A DNA stretch of 64,000 nucleotides from Alphaproteobacteria bacterium. GTDB taxonomy: Bacteria; Pseudomonadota; Alphaproteobacteria; Rickettsiales; SXRF01. The number at the start of each line of letters is the position of its first letter. The stretch's first letter is position 1. The notes beneath the pieces were generated by a model that was given only the letters and a program-made list of their open reading frames with translations, did not search any database and had not been told where the DNA came from. The stretch covers positions 62,001 through 126,000 of the forward strand of contig JAGVLO010000004.1 of the NCBI GenBank assembly GCA_020049775.1. Direction: 5' to 3'. Position numbers and translations under genes: made by a program. Positions 17,058-27,268 of the stretch are shown here, in pieces.

Positions 17058-17810
17058 ATGACATTTCGCGATCCGTTTACTACAGCGGCGCAATCTTACG
17101 AGCAAACCCGTGCCGTCGAGCGCGACGCTGGCTTGCGTGCTCACATGCTGCGTGTTTACAATTATATGGCCAGCGCACTCGCGCTGACCGGTATTGTAGC
17201 ACTTTTTGCAGCCAATTCACCCGCTTTCCTCTCCCTGCTGTATCAGGTAGAAAACGGCAATCCCGTTGGCGTAAGTGGGTTTGGCTGGCTGGTCATGTTT
17301 GCCCCGTTGGGTTTGGTGCTTTGGCTGAGTTTCGGTATTCAGCGTATGAGCTTGTTTACCGCTCAGGCTGTTTACTGGGCGTACGCGGCGTTGATAGGCC
17401 TTTCCCTGTCGTCCATTTTCCTTGTTTATACAGGTGAAAGCATTGCCCGTACCTTCTTCGTAACCGCCGGTACTTTTGGTGCTATGAGCATTTATGGCTA
17501 CACTACCAAGCGTGACCTGTCGGGCATGGGTGCATTCCTGATTATGGGACTGATTGGCTTGCTGCTTGCTTCGCTGGTGAATATCTTCCTGCAAAGCTCG
17601 GCATTGTCTTTCGCCACGTCGGTTATCGGCGTGCTGATTTTCGTAGGCCTGACCGCCTATGATACCCAGAAAATCAAGGTCATGTACTACCAGATGAGCG
17701 GCCAAGGCGAAGCGCTTGCCAAGGCGGCCGTTATGGGCGCACTCAGCCTGTATATGGACTTCATCAATATCTTCATATACCTGCTGCGCTTTATGGGCGA
17801 ACGCAAGTAA
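17058..17810 (+). CDS. Bax inhibitor-1/YccA family membrane protein
   Basis: A 250-residue protein with a soluble N-terminus and about seven membrane segments, of the BI-1 (TMBIM, UPF0005) family. The C-terminal half contains the family pattern VGLTAYDTQKIK and ALSLYMDFINIFIYLLRF. Bacterial members act as calcium leak channels or modulate membrane proteases. A perfect AGGAGG Shine-Dalgarno lies seven bases before the ATG. It is transcribed alone, from a good promoter to a strong terminator. Confidence 0.92.
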   Translation: MTFRDPFTTAAQSYEQTRAVERDAGLRAHMLRVYNYMASALALTGIVALFAANSPAFLSLLYQVENGNPVGVSGFGWLVMFAPLGLVLWLSFGIQRMSLFTAQAVYWAYAALIGLSLSSIFLVYTGESIARTFFVTAGTFGAMSIYGYTTKRDLSGMGAFLIMGLIGLLLASLVNIFLQSSALSFATSVIGVLIFVGLTAYDTQKIKVMYYQMSGQGEALAKAAVMGALSLYMDFINIFIYLLRFMGERK

Positions 17811-17831
17811 CCTTGCGGCAGTAAGAAAAGA

Positions 17832-17863
17832 AAAACCCGATCGTGAAAACGGTCGGGTTTTTT
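17832..17863 (+). terminator. intrinsic terminator after the Bax-inhibitor-1 gene
   Basis: AAAACCCGATCG and CGGTCGGGTTTT form a stem around a TGAAAA loop, followed by a T-run. It separates this gene from the permease gene that follows. Confidence 0.88.
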
Positions 17864-17917
17864 ATTGTGTAGATTCCCGTTGCGGCAAGCGCCCAGCCGT
17901 GGCAATTGAGTAGCATT

Positions 17918-18691
17918 ATGAAACTCATCAACACCATCGGCGTATATACCTTGTGCAAGCGTGAAATCTGGCGCTTTTCCAAGGTCTGGAATCAGACCGT
18001 GATTGCGCCGGTCATCACCACGCTTTTGTTCCTTGCCATCATGACGCTGGCCATGGGCGCCGACCATAAAACCGTCGAAGATATACCGTTCAACCAGTTC
18101 ATCGCCCCCGGCTTGATTATGATGGCTATTGTGCAGAACGCCTTTGCCAATACGTCGTCGTCGCTCATGCTGGGCAAGATACAGGGCGTGATTATCGATA
18201 TCCTCACCCCGCCGCTGACCGGTGGTGAAATCACTTTTAGTCTTGTTATGGGCGGCATAGTACGTGGCTTTGCCGTAGGCATCGTGGTGATGGCGGCAGT
18301 ATATGTATTCGTGCCATTCACTATGGCACATCCGCTGGTGGCGTTTCTGGTGGTGCTGCTGTCCAGTATTATGCTGGCGCTGTTGGGTGTGGTCACTGGC
18401 CTGTGGGCGCAGTCGTTTGATCATGTGGCGGCCATTACCAATTACATCATCACCCCGCTGGCGTTCCTGTCCGGCACGTTTTATTCGGTCAAGCAGCTGC
18501 CGGAGTTCTGGTACACGGTTTGCCACTATAACCCATTCTTTTATATGATAGATATTTTCCGTTACTCGATTATTGGCGTCAGCGACACCCATGATGTGAC
18601 GATGGGGCTGGTGGTATTGACGGTAACTAATATTGTGTTGTGGATCATGACGGTAGTGCTGTTCCGCACGGGGTATCGCCTGAAGACGTAA
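17918..18691 (+). CDS. ABC-2 type transporter permease
   Basis: A 257-residue integral membrane protein with about six segments, of the ABC-2 (DrrB/NodJ/YadH-like) export permease family. Features seen are the cytosolic N-terminus LCKREIWRFSKVWNQTVIAPVI and the C-terminal PLAFLSGTFYSVKQLPEFWYTVCHYNPFFYMID, a classical ABC-2 signature region. No ATPase partner is adjacent, so it must pair with one encoded outside the window. ATG 17918 is preferred to a TTG at 17906. The substrate is unknown. Confidence 0.87.
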   Translation: MKLINTIGVYTLCKREIWRFSKVWNQTVIAPVITTLLFLAIMTLAMGADHKTVEDIPFNQFIAPGLIMMAIVQNAFANTSSSLMLGKIQGVIIDILTPPLTGGEITFSLVMGGIVRGFAVGIVVMAAVYVFVPFTMAHPLVAFLVVLLSSIMLALLGVVTGLWAQSFDHVAAITNYIITPLAFLSGTFYSVKQLPEFWYTVCHYNPFFYMIDIFRYSIIGVSDTHDVTMGLVVLTVTNIVLWIMTVVLFRTGYRLKT

Positions 18692-18700
18692 GTAAAACTG

Positions 18701-18729
18701 TTGACATAACCCCCGCCACTACAGATAAT
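18701..18729 (+). promoter_or_regulatory. sigma-70 promoter of argD-argF
   Basis: A perfect TTGACA (18701-18706) and GATAAT (18724-18729) are spaced by 17 bases, 35 bases upstream of the argD start codon. No ARG-box-like operator can be distinguished. Confidence 0.75.
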
Positions 18730-18764
18730 CGCCGTTTTTCCATTGTCAGGAATAGAGTTAGCCG

Positions 18765-19931
18765 ATGTCTTCGGTATTGCCGGTTTACCGGCGTTCCAAC
18801 ATTGTTATTGCGCGCGGGGAAGGGGTGTATCTCTTTTCGACCGAGGGAGTTCGTTATCTTGATTTTGCCGCAGGCATTGCGGTCAATGCGCTTGGCCATT
18901 GCCATCCGCATGTGGTGGCCGCACTTAAATCGCAGGCGGATACGCTCTGGCATTGTTCCAACATGTACCGCATGGAAGGCTTAGAACGTCTCGCCGACCG
19001 CTTCGTCGAGCGCAGCTTTGCCGACAAGGTTTTTTTCTGTAACTCGGGAACCGAGGCAGTGGAATGCGGCCTGAAAATGCTGCGCAAATATCATGACGCC
19101 ACCGGCAACCCGCAGCGCTACCGTGTTATCACCATGGAAGGCGGTTTCCATGGCCGCACGCTGGCCTGTATTTCCGCTGGCGGTAACGACATTGCCCGCA
19201 AGGGCTACGAGCCGCTGGTCGATGGGTTCGACCGCGTGCCGTTCAACAATCTCGAAGCGGTGAAAGCGGCTATAGGCCCGCAGACGGCGGCTATTCTTGT
19301 CGAGCCAGTGCAGGGCGAGGGCGGTATTCATGTGGCCACCAAAGAGTTTTTGCAAGGCGTGCGCAAGCTGGCTGACCAGCACGGGCTGTTACTATACCTT
19401 GATGAAGTGCAATGCGGCCTTGGCCGCACGGGCGCGTGGTTCGCCCATGAGCATTACGGCATCACACCGGACATCATGTCGGTGGCTAAGGGTATCGGCA
19501 ACGGCTTCCCGCTGGGAGCGTGTTTTGCAACTGAAAAAGCCGCGCAGGGCATGGTGCCGGGTTCGCACGGCTCTACGTATGGCAGCAATCCGCTGGCAAT
19601 GGCGGTCGGCAATGCGGTGATGGACGTCATGTCGGAGTCGGGCTTCCTTGAGCAAGTGAATAAAGTAGCTATGACATTAAAAACCGGCTTGCAGTCATTG
19701 CAGCAATCCTTTCCACAAATTTTGCGGGAAGTGCGGGGCATGGGGTTGATGCTCGGCGTACAACTCGGTGTTCCGGCTATGGAGATGGTTGAGCGCCTAC
19801 GCAGCCGCAAGTTGTTGGTGACGGCGGCCGAGGGCGATGTGCTGCGCATTGTGCCACCGCTTATTATTGAAGAAACGCATGTGCAGGAGGCGCTGGCGGT
19901 GATGTCTGGCGTATGTAAGGAATGGCAATAA
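18765..19931 (+). CDS. argD: acetylornithine aminotransferase (class III, PLP)
   Basis: A 388-residue fold-type I aminotransferase. The PLP lysine is Lys242 in SVAKGIGNGFPLGA, and the upstream PLP-contact motif FCNSGTEAVECGLKM and LDEVQCGLGRTG are present. It converts N-acetylglutamate semialdehyde to N-acetylornithine in arginine synthesis, and may also serve in lysine synthesis. It overlaps argF by ten bases; the pair argD-argF is common in alphaproteobacteria. It is driven by a strong promoter at 18701. Confidence 0.93.
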   Translation: MSSVLPVYRRSNIVIARGEGVYLFSTEGVRYLDFAAGIAVNALGHCHPHVVAALKSQADTLWHCSNMYRMEGLERLADRFVERSFADKVFFCNSGTEAVECGLKMLRKYHDATGNPQRYRVITMEGGFHGRTLACISAGGNDIARKGYEPLVDGFDRVPFNNLEAVKAAIGPQTAAILVEPVQGEGGIHVATKEFLQGVRKLADQHGLLLYLDEVQCGLGRTGAWFAHEHYGITPDIMSVAKGIGNGFPLGACFATEKAAQGMVPGSHGSTYGSNPLAMAVGNAVMDVMSESGFLEQVNKVAMTLKTGLQSLQQSFPQILREVRGMGLMLGVQLGVPAMEMVERLRSRKLLVTAAEGDVLRIVPPLIIEETHVQEALAVMSGVCKEWQ

Positions 19932-20854
19932 CAGACACAGGAAAAACAAGGCATTTTCTGGACCTTTCGGCGTTTGACGCGGCCACGCTGCGCCTTATCC
20001 TTGACCACGCGGCACAGCTGAAAGCAGAGCGCAAGAGCGGCGAATTCAGGCCGCTGCTCGCTAATAAAAAACTGGCCATGATTTTTGAAAAAAATTCCAC
20101 CCGCACACGCGTTTCATTCGAGGTGGCGATGATGGATCTTGGTGGCCATGCCCTGCCGTTCAACAGCAATGAACTGCAGATTGGGCGCGGCGAAACGGTA
20201 GCAGATACGGCACGCGTGCTTTCGCGGTATGTTGATGCCATCATGCTGCGTTGCCACAGCCATGACAAGTTGCTGGAACTGGCCAAAAACGCAGGTGTAC
20301 CCGTTATTAACGGGCTGACCGAATACAGCCATCCCTGCCAGATTATAGCTGATATATTAACGTTTGAGGAGCATGTCGGGCCGATTGCCGGAAAAACTAT
20401 TGCATGGATAGGTGACGGCAATAACGTGGCGCAAAGCTGGATTATGGCGGCGGCGCTATTTGGTTGCAAGTTGCGGCTTGCCTGCCCGCCCAAGCTTAAT
20501 CCGTTGCCGGAAGTGGTGGAATGGGCAAAAAGCCGGGGCGGCGATATCGAGCTGATGACTTCGCCGGAAAAAGCGGTAGCCGGAGCTGACGCCGTGATTA
20601 CCGATACATGGGTGTCGATGGGCGACGTGCATGCCGAGGCGCAAATCAAGATGCTTGCTTCCTACCAAGTGAATGCGGCGCTTATGAAAAAAGCATCCCC
20701 GTCAGCTGTTTTTCTGCATTGCCTGCCTGCGCACAGGGGAGAAGAGGTGACCGAAGATGTGATAGACGGCCCGCAGTCACGTGTGTTTGACGAGGCGGAG
20801 AACCGCCTGCATGTTCAGAAGGCTATACTTTTGTGGTGCTTAGCAAAAATATAG
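19922..20854 (+). CDS. argF: ornithine carbamoyltransferase
   Basis: A 310-residue cytoplasmic enzyme that joins carbamoyl phosphate to ornithine, giving citrulline. The carbamoyl phosphate site STRTR (in FEKNSTRTRVSFE), the ornithine-side HSHD and the HCLPAHRGEEV motif near the C-terminus are all present. The start ATG lies within the last codons of argD, so translation is coupled. Length and motifs fit the anabolic enzyme. Confidence 0.95.
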   Translation: MAITDTGKTRHFLDLSAFDAATLRLILDHAAQLKAERKSGEFRPLLANKKLAMIFEKNSTRTRVSFEVAMMDLGGHALPFNSNELQIGRGETVADTARVLSRYVDAIMLRCHSHDKLLELAKNAGVPVINGLTEYSHPCQIIADILTFEEHVGPIAGKTIAWIGDGNNVAQSWIMAAALFGCKLRLACPPKLNPLPEVVEWAKSRGGDIELMTSPEKAVAGADAVITDTWVSMGDVHAEAQIKMLASYQVNAALMKKASPSAVFLHCLPAHRGEEVTEDVIDGPQSRVFDEAENRLHVQKAILLWCLAKI

Positions 20855-20911
20855 TGCAAAAACAAAAGAGTAATGCTAGAATGACGCTAATAAAAAGAGG
20901 TTAAGATTATT

Positions 20912-21574
20912 ATGCGAGTCTTCGGTCTTTTTGCGCTTGTAATCATATCGGTTGCATTGATATTTTTTGGTCATAGTTCTTCACGCCAGAAACTTGATGA
21001 CCGAAAGAAGTACGGCAGCGATGTGCTTATAAAAAAAATATCAGAATACAACGTAAAAGAACACGATTTGGAAGGGTATGTTGGGCAGGCTGGCGTTACG
21101 CGCACACCTCTGCGCGATCAGGATGCCATTAAGGGAATTCCTTCACGCAAGACCCCGGCGGCAACTCGTGATAACAACACTTTACGCTATCCGGCGCCTC
21201 AGAAGCCAATTCAACCCGCATCCCAGCCTCCGAAGCCAGCTGCTCCTTCAAATACAAATGATTATTACCCGCCACCACCGGCTGTTGAAGATCCAGAGGC
21301 ACAGCAGTACAACAATTACAGCGGCCCGCGTTCCAGCCTTGAGGAGAGTAGCGACGGGTTCAAGCTGCCTTTCCCGCCGTCGCCTAATCCCCATATTGAC
21401 TATCTTAGGGGGGGGCAAAAAATATCGTACCAGAGCGATATCGTGTACACCTATGACGTTAACGGTAAACCAGCCCCGATGCCTGATGGTGAATACGACG
21501 TTCGGTTACCTAATGGAAAATACATAAGAATGTATGTTCAGGACGGTAAAAATATGCTCCAGCCGGATGAATAA
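20912..21574 (+). CDS. unknown membrane-anchored, proline-rich protein
   Basis: A 220-residue protein with one N-terminal hydrophobic segment (residues 4-19) that serves as an anchor or uncleaved signal. A long Pro/Ala/Asn-rich linker (about 75-160) leads to a small C-terminal domain (about 165-220) with a repeated GEYDVRLPNGKYIRMYV-like beta pattern. The bulk is probably periplasmic. An AAGAGG sequence precedes the start at usable spacing. No family is recognised. It lies between argF and dxs with host-like codon use. Confidence 0.65.
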   Translation: MRVFGLFALVIISVALIFFGHSSSRQKLDDRKKYGSDVLIKKISEYNVKEHDLEGYVGQAGVTRTPLRDQDAIKGIPSRKTPAATRDNNTLRYPAPQKPIQPASQPPKPAAPSNTNDYYPPPPAVEDPEAQQYNNYSGPRSSLEESSDGFKLPFPPSPNPHIDYLRGGQKISYQSDIVYTYDVNGKPAPMPDGEYDVRLPNGKYIRMYVQDGKNMLQPDE

Positions 21575-21662
21575 AATATCCCTAAAAAAAGCCTGACAAA
21601 GCCTCCTTTTGCCTGTAAGCATTAACCTTTAAGATACAGCCATTAGGGGTCTGCTTGCAGCC

Positions 21663-23576
21663 ATGACCATGACACCGTTGTTAGATACGGTACACGTACC
21701 GAAAGATATGCGTTCCATGACGCAGGAGCAGCTGGAGCAGCTGGCCTCGGAAGTACGCGCCGAATTGGTCTCCGCCGTTTCGCAAACGGGCGGGCATCTG
21801 GGCGCGGGGCTTGGCGTGGTCGAACTGACTGTGGCGCTGCACCATGTGTTCGACACACCGGAAGATATTCTCATTTGGGATGTGGGCCACCAGTCCTACC
21901 CGCATAAAATCCTCACCGGCAGGCGTGACCGCATACGCACATTGCGAAAGCCCGACGGACTTTCCGGTTTCTGCAAGCGTGATGAAAGTGAGTATGATCA
22001 TTTCGGCGCGGGACACAGTTCCACATCGATTTCCGCTGCGCTGGGCATGGCCGTTGCACGCGATATGGATGGCAAAAAACATGATGTGATTGCCATAATC
22101 GGCGATGGCGCGATGAGCGCGGGCATGGCGTTTGAAGCACTCAACAACGCTGGTGCTATTGATACGCGCCTGATTGTTATCCTCAATGACAACGACATGT
22201 CGATAGCGCCGCCTGTGGGTGCAATGAGTGCTTATTTTGCACGTCTATTGTCTTCGCGTCCTTATCACAAGCTTCGCGATATCGGTAAGGCGCTGATAGA
22301 AAAATTCCCCGAGCCGCTTGCCCGCTTTGCACGCAAGACCGAGCATTTTGCGCGTGATTTTGCAGTGGGCGGCACGTTGTTTGACGAACTGGGTTTTTAT
22401 TATGTCGGTCCGGTGGACGGACATAATCTGGCGCACCTGCTGCCTGTGCTGCGCAATATCAAAAATGACCGTGACACCGGCCCCATATTGCTGCATGTGG
22501 TCACCAAAAAAGGCTATGGCTACGCGCCTGCCGAAGCTGCTGATGACAAATACCACGGTGTGGTGACCTTTGATGTTTCTACTGGTGCGCAAAAGAAAAC
22601 GCCTGCAAGCGCCCCAAGCTACACCAAAATATTTGCCGAAAGCCTGATTAAGGAAGCAAAAAACGACAACAAAATTGTCGCCATTACCGCTGCCATGCCG
22701 TCTGGCACGGGTCTGGATTTATTCGCAAGGGAATTCCCCGAGCGCTGTTTTGACGTAGGCATTGCCGAGCAGCATGCCGTGACCTTTGCCGCTGGCCTAG
22801 CCGTGCAGGGTTACAAGCCGTTTGCCGCGATTTATTCTACCTTCCTGCAACGCGCCTATGATCAGGTGGTGCATGATGTGGCGTTGCAAAAACTGCCTGT
22901 GCGTTTTGCTATTGACCGTGCTGGCCTTGTCGGTGCTGACGGGCCGACCCATGCCGGTTCGTTTGATATCACCTATCTTGCCACGCTGCCTAACATGGTG
23001 GTGATGGCAGCTGCCGATGAAGTAGAACTGATGCATATGGTGGCGACTGCCGCTGCTATTGATGACCGCCCATCGGCCTTCCGCTATCCGCGCGGCGAGG
23101 GCCTGGGTTTGGCACTACCAGAAAAAGGCACACCGTTCGAAATCGGCAAGGGGCGCATCATGCGTGAGGGCAACAGGGTAGCGCTTTTATCGCTAGGCAC
23201 GCGCCTGCAGGAATGCATGAAGGCAGCGGAATTGCTTGACGATATGGGTATTGTTGCAACCGTTGCCGATGCACGTTTTGCAAAGCCGTTGGATGAGGCG
23301 CTGATTCGCCAGCTGATGAAAAACCATGAACTGTTGGTAACGGTGGAAGAGGGCGCTATTGGCGGTTTTGGGGCGCATGTATTGTCGTTCGCTGCACAGG
23401 CAAATCTGCTGGGCAGCAACAGCCGTATATTGCCGCTATACCTGCCGGATATATTCATTGAGCAGAACACCCCAAGCGTGATGTATGAACAGGCGGGTCT
23501 CAATGCTGTGCAGATTGTCACTTCCGTGTGTGAAAAACTGGACCTGAAGCCGGTGCTGGTAAAGAAGGCACTCTAG
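21663..23576 (+). CDS. dxs: 1-deoxy-D-xylulose-5-phosphate synthase
   Basis: A 637-residue thiamine-diphosphate enzyme that condenses pyruvate and glyceraldehyde 3-phosphate, the first step of the MEP isoprenoid pathway. The GDG of the TPP-binding motif is at about residue 147 with the downstream LNDNDMSI; the catalytic-domain [13 protein letters not shown] and the C-terminal transketolase domain are complete. The start [10 protein letters not shown] fits the family. The upstream 88 bases carry no gene. Confidence 0.96.
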   Translation: MTMTPLLDTVHVPKDMRSMTQEQLEQLASEVRAELVSAVSQTGGHLGAGLGVVELTVALHHVFDTPEDILIWDVGHQSYPHKILTGRRDRIRTLRKPDGLSGFCKRDESEYDHFGAGHSSTSISAALGMAVARDMDGKKHDVIAIIGDGAMSAGMAFEALNNAGAIDTRLIVILNDNDMSIAPPVGAMSAYFARLLSSRPYHKLRDIGKALIEKFPEPLARFARKTEHFARDFAVGGTLFDELGFYYVGPVDGHNLAHLLPVLRNIKNDRDTGPILLHVVTKKGYGYAPAEAADDKYHGVVTFDVSTGAQKKTPASAPSYTKIFAESLIKEAKNDNKIVAITAAMPSGTGLDLFAREFPERCFDVGIAEQHAVTFAAGLAVQGYKPFAAIYSTFLQRAYDQVVHDVALQKLPVRFAIDRAGLVGADGPTHAGSFDITYLATLPNMVVMAAADEVELMHMVATAAAIDDRPSAFRYPRGEGLGLALPEKGTPFEIGKGRIMREGNRVALLSLGTRLQECMKAAELLDDMGIVATVADARFAKPLDEALIRQLMKNHELLVTVEEGAIGGFGAHVLSFAAQANLLGSNSRILPLYLPDIFIEQNTPSVMYEQAGLNAVQIVTSVCEKLDLKPVLVKKAL

Positions 23577-23714
23577 CCTGTCATATAGCCGTAAAATGAA
23601 CTCAAAACACTGATAATTAACTATATATTCAATGTTTCTTCACAAAAAATTCATGTGCTGTAACGCATATTTGTGGTAACCTAGCAGTATAGGATAAAAA
23701 TTATTGAGGTGGCT

Positions 23715-24146
23715 ATGTCTGAATCTGACAATCCTTTTAACAAAAATGCCGAAATGGCAAGGATGCGCGACGATGTCGCCAACCGTAAATTCAATATCAA
23801 GATTAAGGGCATGTTGATTACCGGCGCGTTGATGCTGGGCGGCTTTGCGTTACTGGCGGTTGCACCGGCATTACTTGGTGCCGCTACCCCGCTTATTGGT
23901 GTTGCCTTGATGGGTGCCAGCGCGATTGCAGGCCTGTTTACACTCAAGGAAACTAAAAAGCTCGAAGTGGACGAACAATACCTGCAAGGGTACATGCAGG
24001 GAAAAACTCACTGGGGTGAAGGCTACCGCAAGGAAGTAGCCGAACACGGGTATTCGCTCGGCGGCCCCGTCGTTACCAGCAATGGCCCTGATATGGGCGG
24101 TATTCCTGGCGCTCGTGGCGGCCAGTACCGTGGCACTAACTCGTAA
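23715..24146 (+). CDS. unknown protein with two membrane segments
   Basis: A 143-residue protein. A charged N-terminus (1-32) is followed by two hydrophobic helices (about 34-56 and 62-80) separated by a short turn, then a hydrophilic, Gly-rich C-terminal tail. No family is recognised. ATG 23715 has GAGG at six bases; a GTG at 23709 in frame is less likely. It is the first of four small genes (to 25655) with short gaps between them. Its function may relate to the adjacent cell-wall enzyme. Confidence 0.65.
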   Translation: MSESDNPFNKNAEMARMRDDVANRKFNIKIKGMLITGALMLGGFALLAVAPALLGAATPLIGVALMGASAIAGLFTLKETKKLEVDEQYLQGYMQGKTHWGEGYRKEVAEHGYSLGGPVVTSNGPDMGGIPGARGGQYRGTNS

Positions 24147-24159
24147 TTAGGCTTCAATC

Positions 24160-24678
24160 TTGAATCTTAAATTAGCTGCTTCTTCCACTATTATTGTCTC
24201 GAATAACCAGCTTTCGTTTAACGGGCTGGTTATTCGCTGTGCTATCGGTAAATCCGGCATCAGCGATAAAAAGCAAGAAGGTGACGGCGCTACGCCGCGC
24301 GGAATTTTCCCTTTGCGTGAATGCTGGTATCGCGCCGATCGCATTAAATCCATCAAAACCAGCCTGCCCCTGCGTGTCACGCATGAGGAAGACGGATGGT
24401 GCGACGCTCCTTCCAGCCCCCATTACAACAAGCCGGTAAAGCTCCCGTACTCCTTGTCACATGAGAAGATGTGGCGTGAAGACCATGTCTATGACATCGT
24501 GGTGCCGCTGGGCTATAACGATGACCCCGTGATAACTGGCAAGGGCAGCGCTATATTTATGCATCTTGCCCGTGAAAATTATGAACCTACCGAAGGTTGC
24601 GTGGCGCTTTCCCAGCCCGACCTGCTGGCGCTGCTGGCTCTTTGCGCCCCCGGCGTTTGTATCGAAATCAAAGCTTGA
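24160..24678 (+). CDS. L,D-transpeptidase (YkuD domain) protein
   Basis: A 172-residue protein made almost only of a YkuD catalytic domain. The active-site pattern is present with His135 (FMHLAR) and Cys147 (TEGCVAL), preceded by GDGATPRGIFPLR, a family landmark. Such enzymes form 3-3 crosslinks in peptidoglycan or attach proteins to it. No signal peptide is visible, which is unusual for an enzyme working outside the membrane. The only in-frame start is a TTG at 24160 directly after the previous gene, because an upstream stop blocks extension. Confidence 0.85.
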   Translation: MNLKLAASSTIIVSNNQLSFNGLVIRCAIGKSGISDKKQEGDGATPRGIFPLRECWYRADRIKSIKTSLPLRVTHEEDGWCDAPSSPHYNKPVKLPYSLSHEKMWREDHVYDIVVPLGYNDDPVITGKGSAIFMHLARENYEPTEGCVALSQPDLLALLALCAPGVCIEIKA

Positions 24679-24731
24679 CCCCATTAACTATTGTTAATAA
24701 ATTAACACCCTAAATCATTTCGAGGGTCTCC

Positions 24732-25328
24732 ATGGAATTTTTCACGCATAGCACACTGAAAGATGGCGATGTTATCCAGTTTGATGGCAATGTCTCTGTT
24801 TTCGATCACCCTAAAGGTCACAAGCAACTGGCTCAGGAAAAATTTCTCACCGGAGATGAAGACGCTACTCCGCTGCCTGAAAAGCAGCTGTTTCTGGTAT
24901 TGTCTGAATCAGGCCACTATTCTAGCATTAGCAATGCGGCAATGCACACGGTCAAGGCATATCAACTAGTACCCATTGATCCCGCGAACATGGATAACGT
25001 GAATTTCAAAGACTACCATGTTGTGATGCCGTTGGATAAGGGCGTGCTTAAGTCAGCCAATGGTAAGGACAACGACCTAAAAACCAACCGTGATATCATC
25101 ACTCCGCAGCAAATGCATATTGTCGGGCATATCGACTATACCCGCACGCTGACAAGAAGGGGTGACGATGTTTCCAGTTCAACGACATTCAACACCAGCA
25201 AGCCCGTGTTGAAAGATATCCGCGAGGTTGATGCACGCACCGGCAAATTCAAGCCTGCGGCTGAGGTCACGCGTGACAAGCCTGCCGTTACTCCGGATAC
25301 GCCGGACCAGCAGCAGGGACGCGCATAA
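24732..25328 (+). CDS. hypothetical protein
   Basis: A 198-residue hydrophilic protein with no signal peptide, membrane segment or known motif. The first two thirds look like a mixed alpha/beta domain, and the last 50 residues are charged and probably disordered. GAGGG precedes the ATG. It is followed after three bases by another unknown gene, so the two are probably an operon. Base composition matches the host. Confidence 0.6.
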   Translation: MEFFTHSTLKDGDVIQFDGNVSVFDHPKGHKQLAQEKFLTGDEDATPLPEKQLFLVLSESGHYSSISNAAMHTVKAYQLVPIDPANMDNVNFKDYHVVMPLDKGVLKSANGKDNDLKTNRDIITPQQMHIVGHIDYTRTLTRRGDDVSSSTTFNTSKPVLKDIREVDARTGKFKPAAEVTRDKPAVTPDTPDQQQGRA

Positions 25329-25331
25329 CAA

Positions 25332-25655
25332 ATGATAGCCAATAAAAACCTGTCCGGTGATGTGATGCTGCTGCGTGAGAGGGATGCTTCCGGCGAGCAG
25401 GCCTATTATTTTGTAAAGCCACATGCGGGTAAGCAAATAATGCTGGGCAAAATGCCACGAGGAACTCAGTATAACATTGAAGAATATGGGGTTATTCTGG
25501 CTTCCGGCTATGGCAATCCCGAGGGCGAAACCATCGCGTGGGTTAACAGCGAATACGGCACGGAATTTGTGCTAGCTGGTGAGCAAGAGACTTGTGCTGA
25601 AACTGCACAGTCCGGTCCGATGCATAATTTTCTGCATATCAATCCCCAGCAATAG
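25332..25655 (+). CDS. hypothetical protein
   Basis: A 107-residue protein of unknown family. The sequence alternates hydrophobic and polar residues (AYYFVKPHAGKQIMLGKM, then YGVILASGYG), suggesting a small beta-rich fold. No signal peptide. It starts three bases after the preceding gene and ends 18 bases before a stem-loop (CCGGA/TCCGG at about 25680-25699) in the ahcY upstream region. Confidence 0.6.
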   Translation: MIANKNLSGDVMLLRERDASGEQAYYFVKPHAGKQIMLGKMPRGTQYNIEEYGVILASGYGNPEGETIAWVNSEYGTEFVLAGEQETCAETAQSGPMHNFLHINPQQ

Positions 25656-25743
25656 CGGATTTCCGTTGCAGTTTTGGCAGCCGGAGGCTAGCTTCCGGCC
25701 AGTTCTTACAATTACCGATTAAACCCATAAGGAATCATTCACC

Positions 25744-27069
<1,326 letters not shown>

Positions 27070-27087
27070 AACGCTTTTCATTTAATC

Positions 27088-27170
27088 GTTCGCGTTGTTA
27101 TCCTTCAGACGCGGCGCACTCACATAGTTGTTCTATGCTGCGTGCGCCTTGCCTCGGCTACCTAGCGAAC
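27088..27170. repeat. large imperfect inverted repeat downstream of ahcY
   Basis: An outer pair GTTCGC (27088-27093) and GCGAAC (27165-27170) encloses an inner hairpin in which GGCGCAC (27113-27119) pairs with GTGCGCC (27142-27148) and CATAG (27123-27127) with CTATG (27133-27137) around TTGTT. It could terminate ahcY transcription or be a dispersed palindromic element. Confidence 0.55.
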
Positions 27171-27268
27171 AACCAAAGCAAAAGTGTTCTCAATATTTTA
27201 CCACCAAACCACATGACATCTTGCTGCATTTGGATTATGAATGCAGGGAGATAACAAGTGGTTGGGTA

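Noticed and set aside
25656-25743. Possible SAH riboswitch upstream of ahcY
   Set aside because: Only a simple CCGGA/TCCGG stem is visible; the conserved SAH riboswitch core and pseudoknot pattern could not be found.
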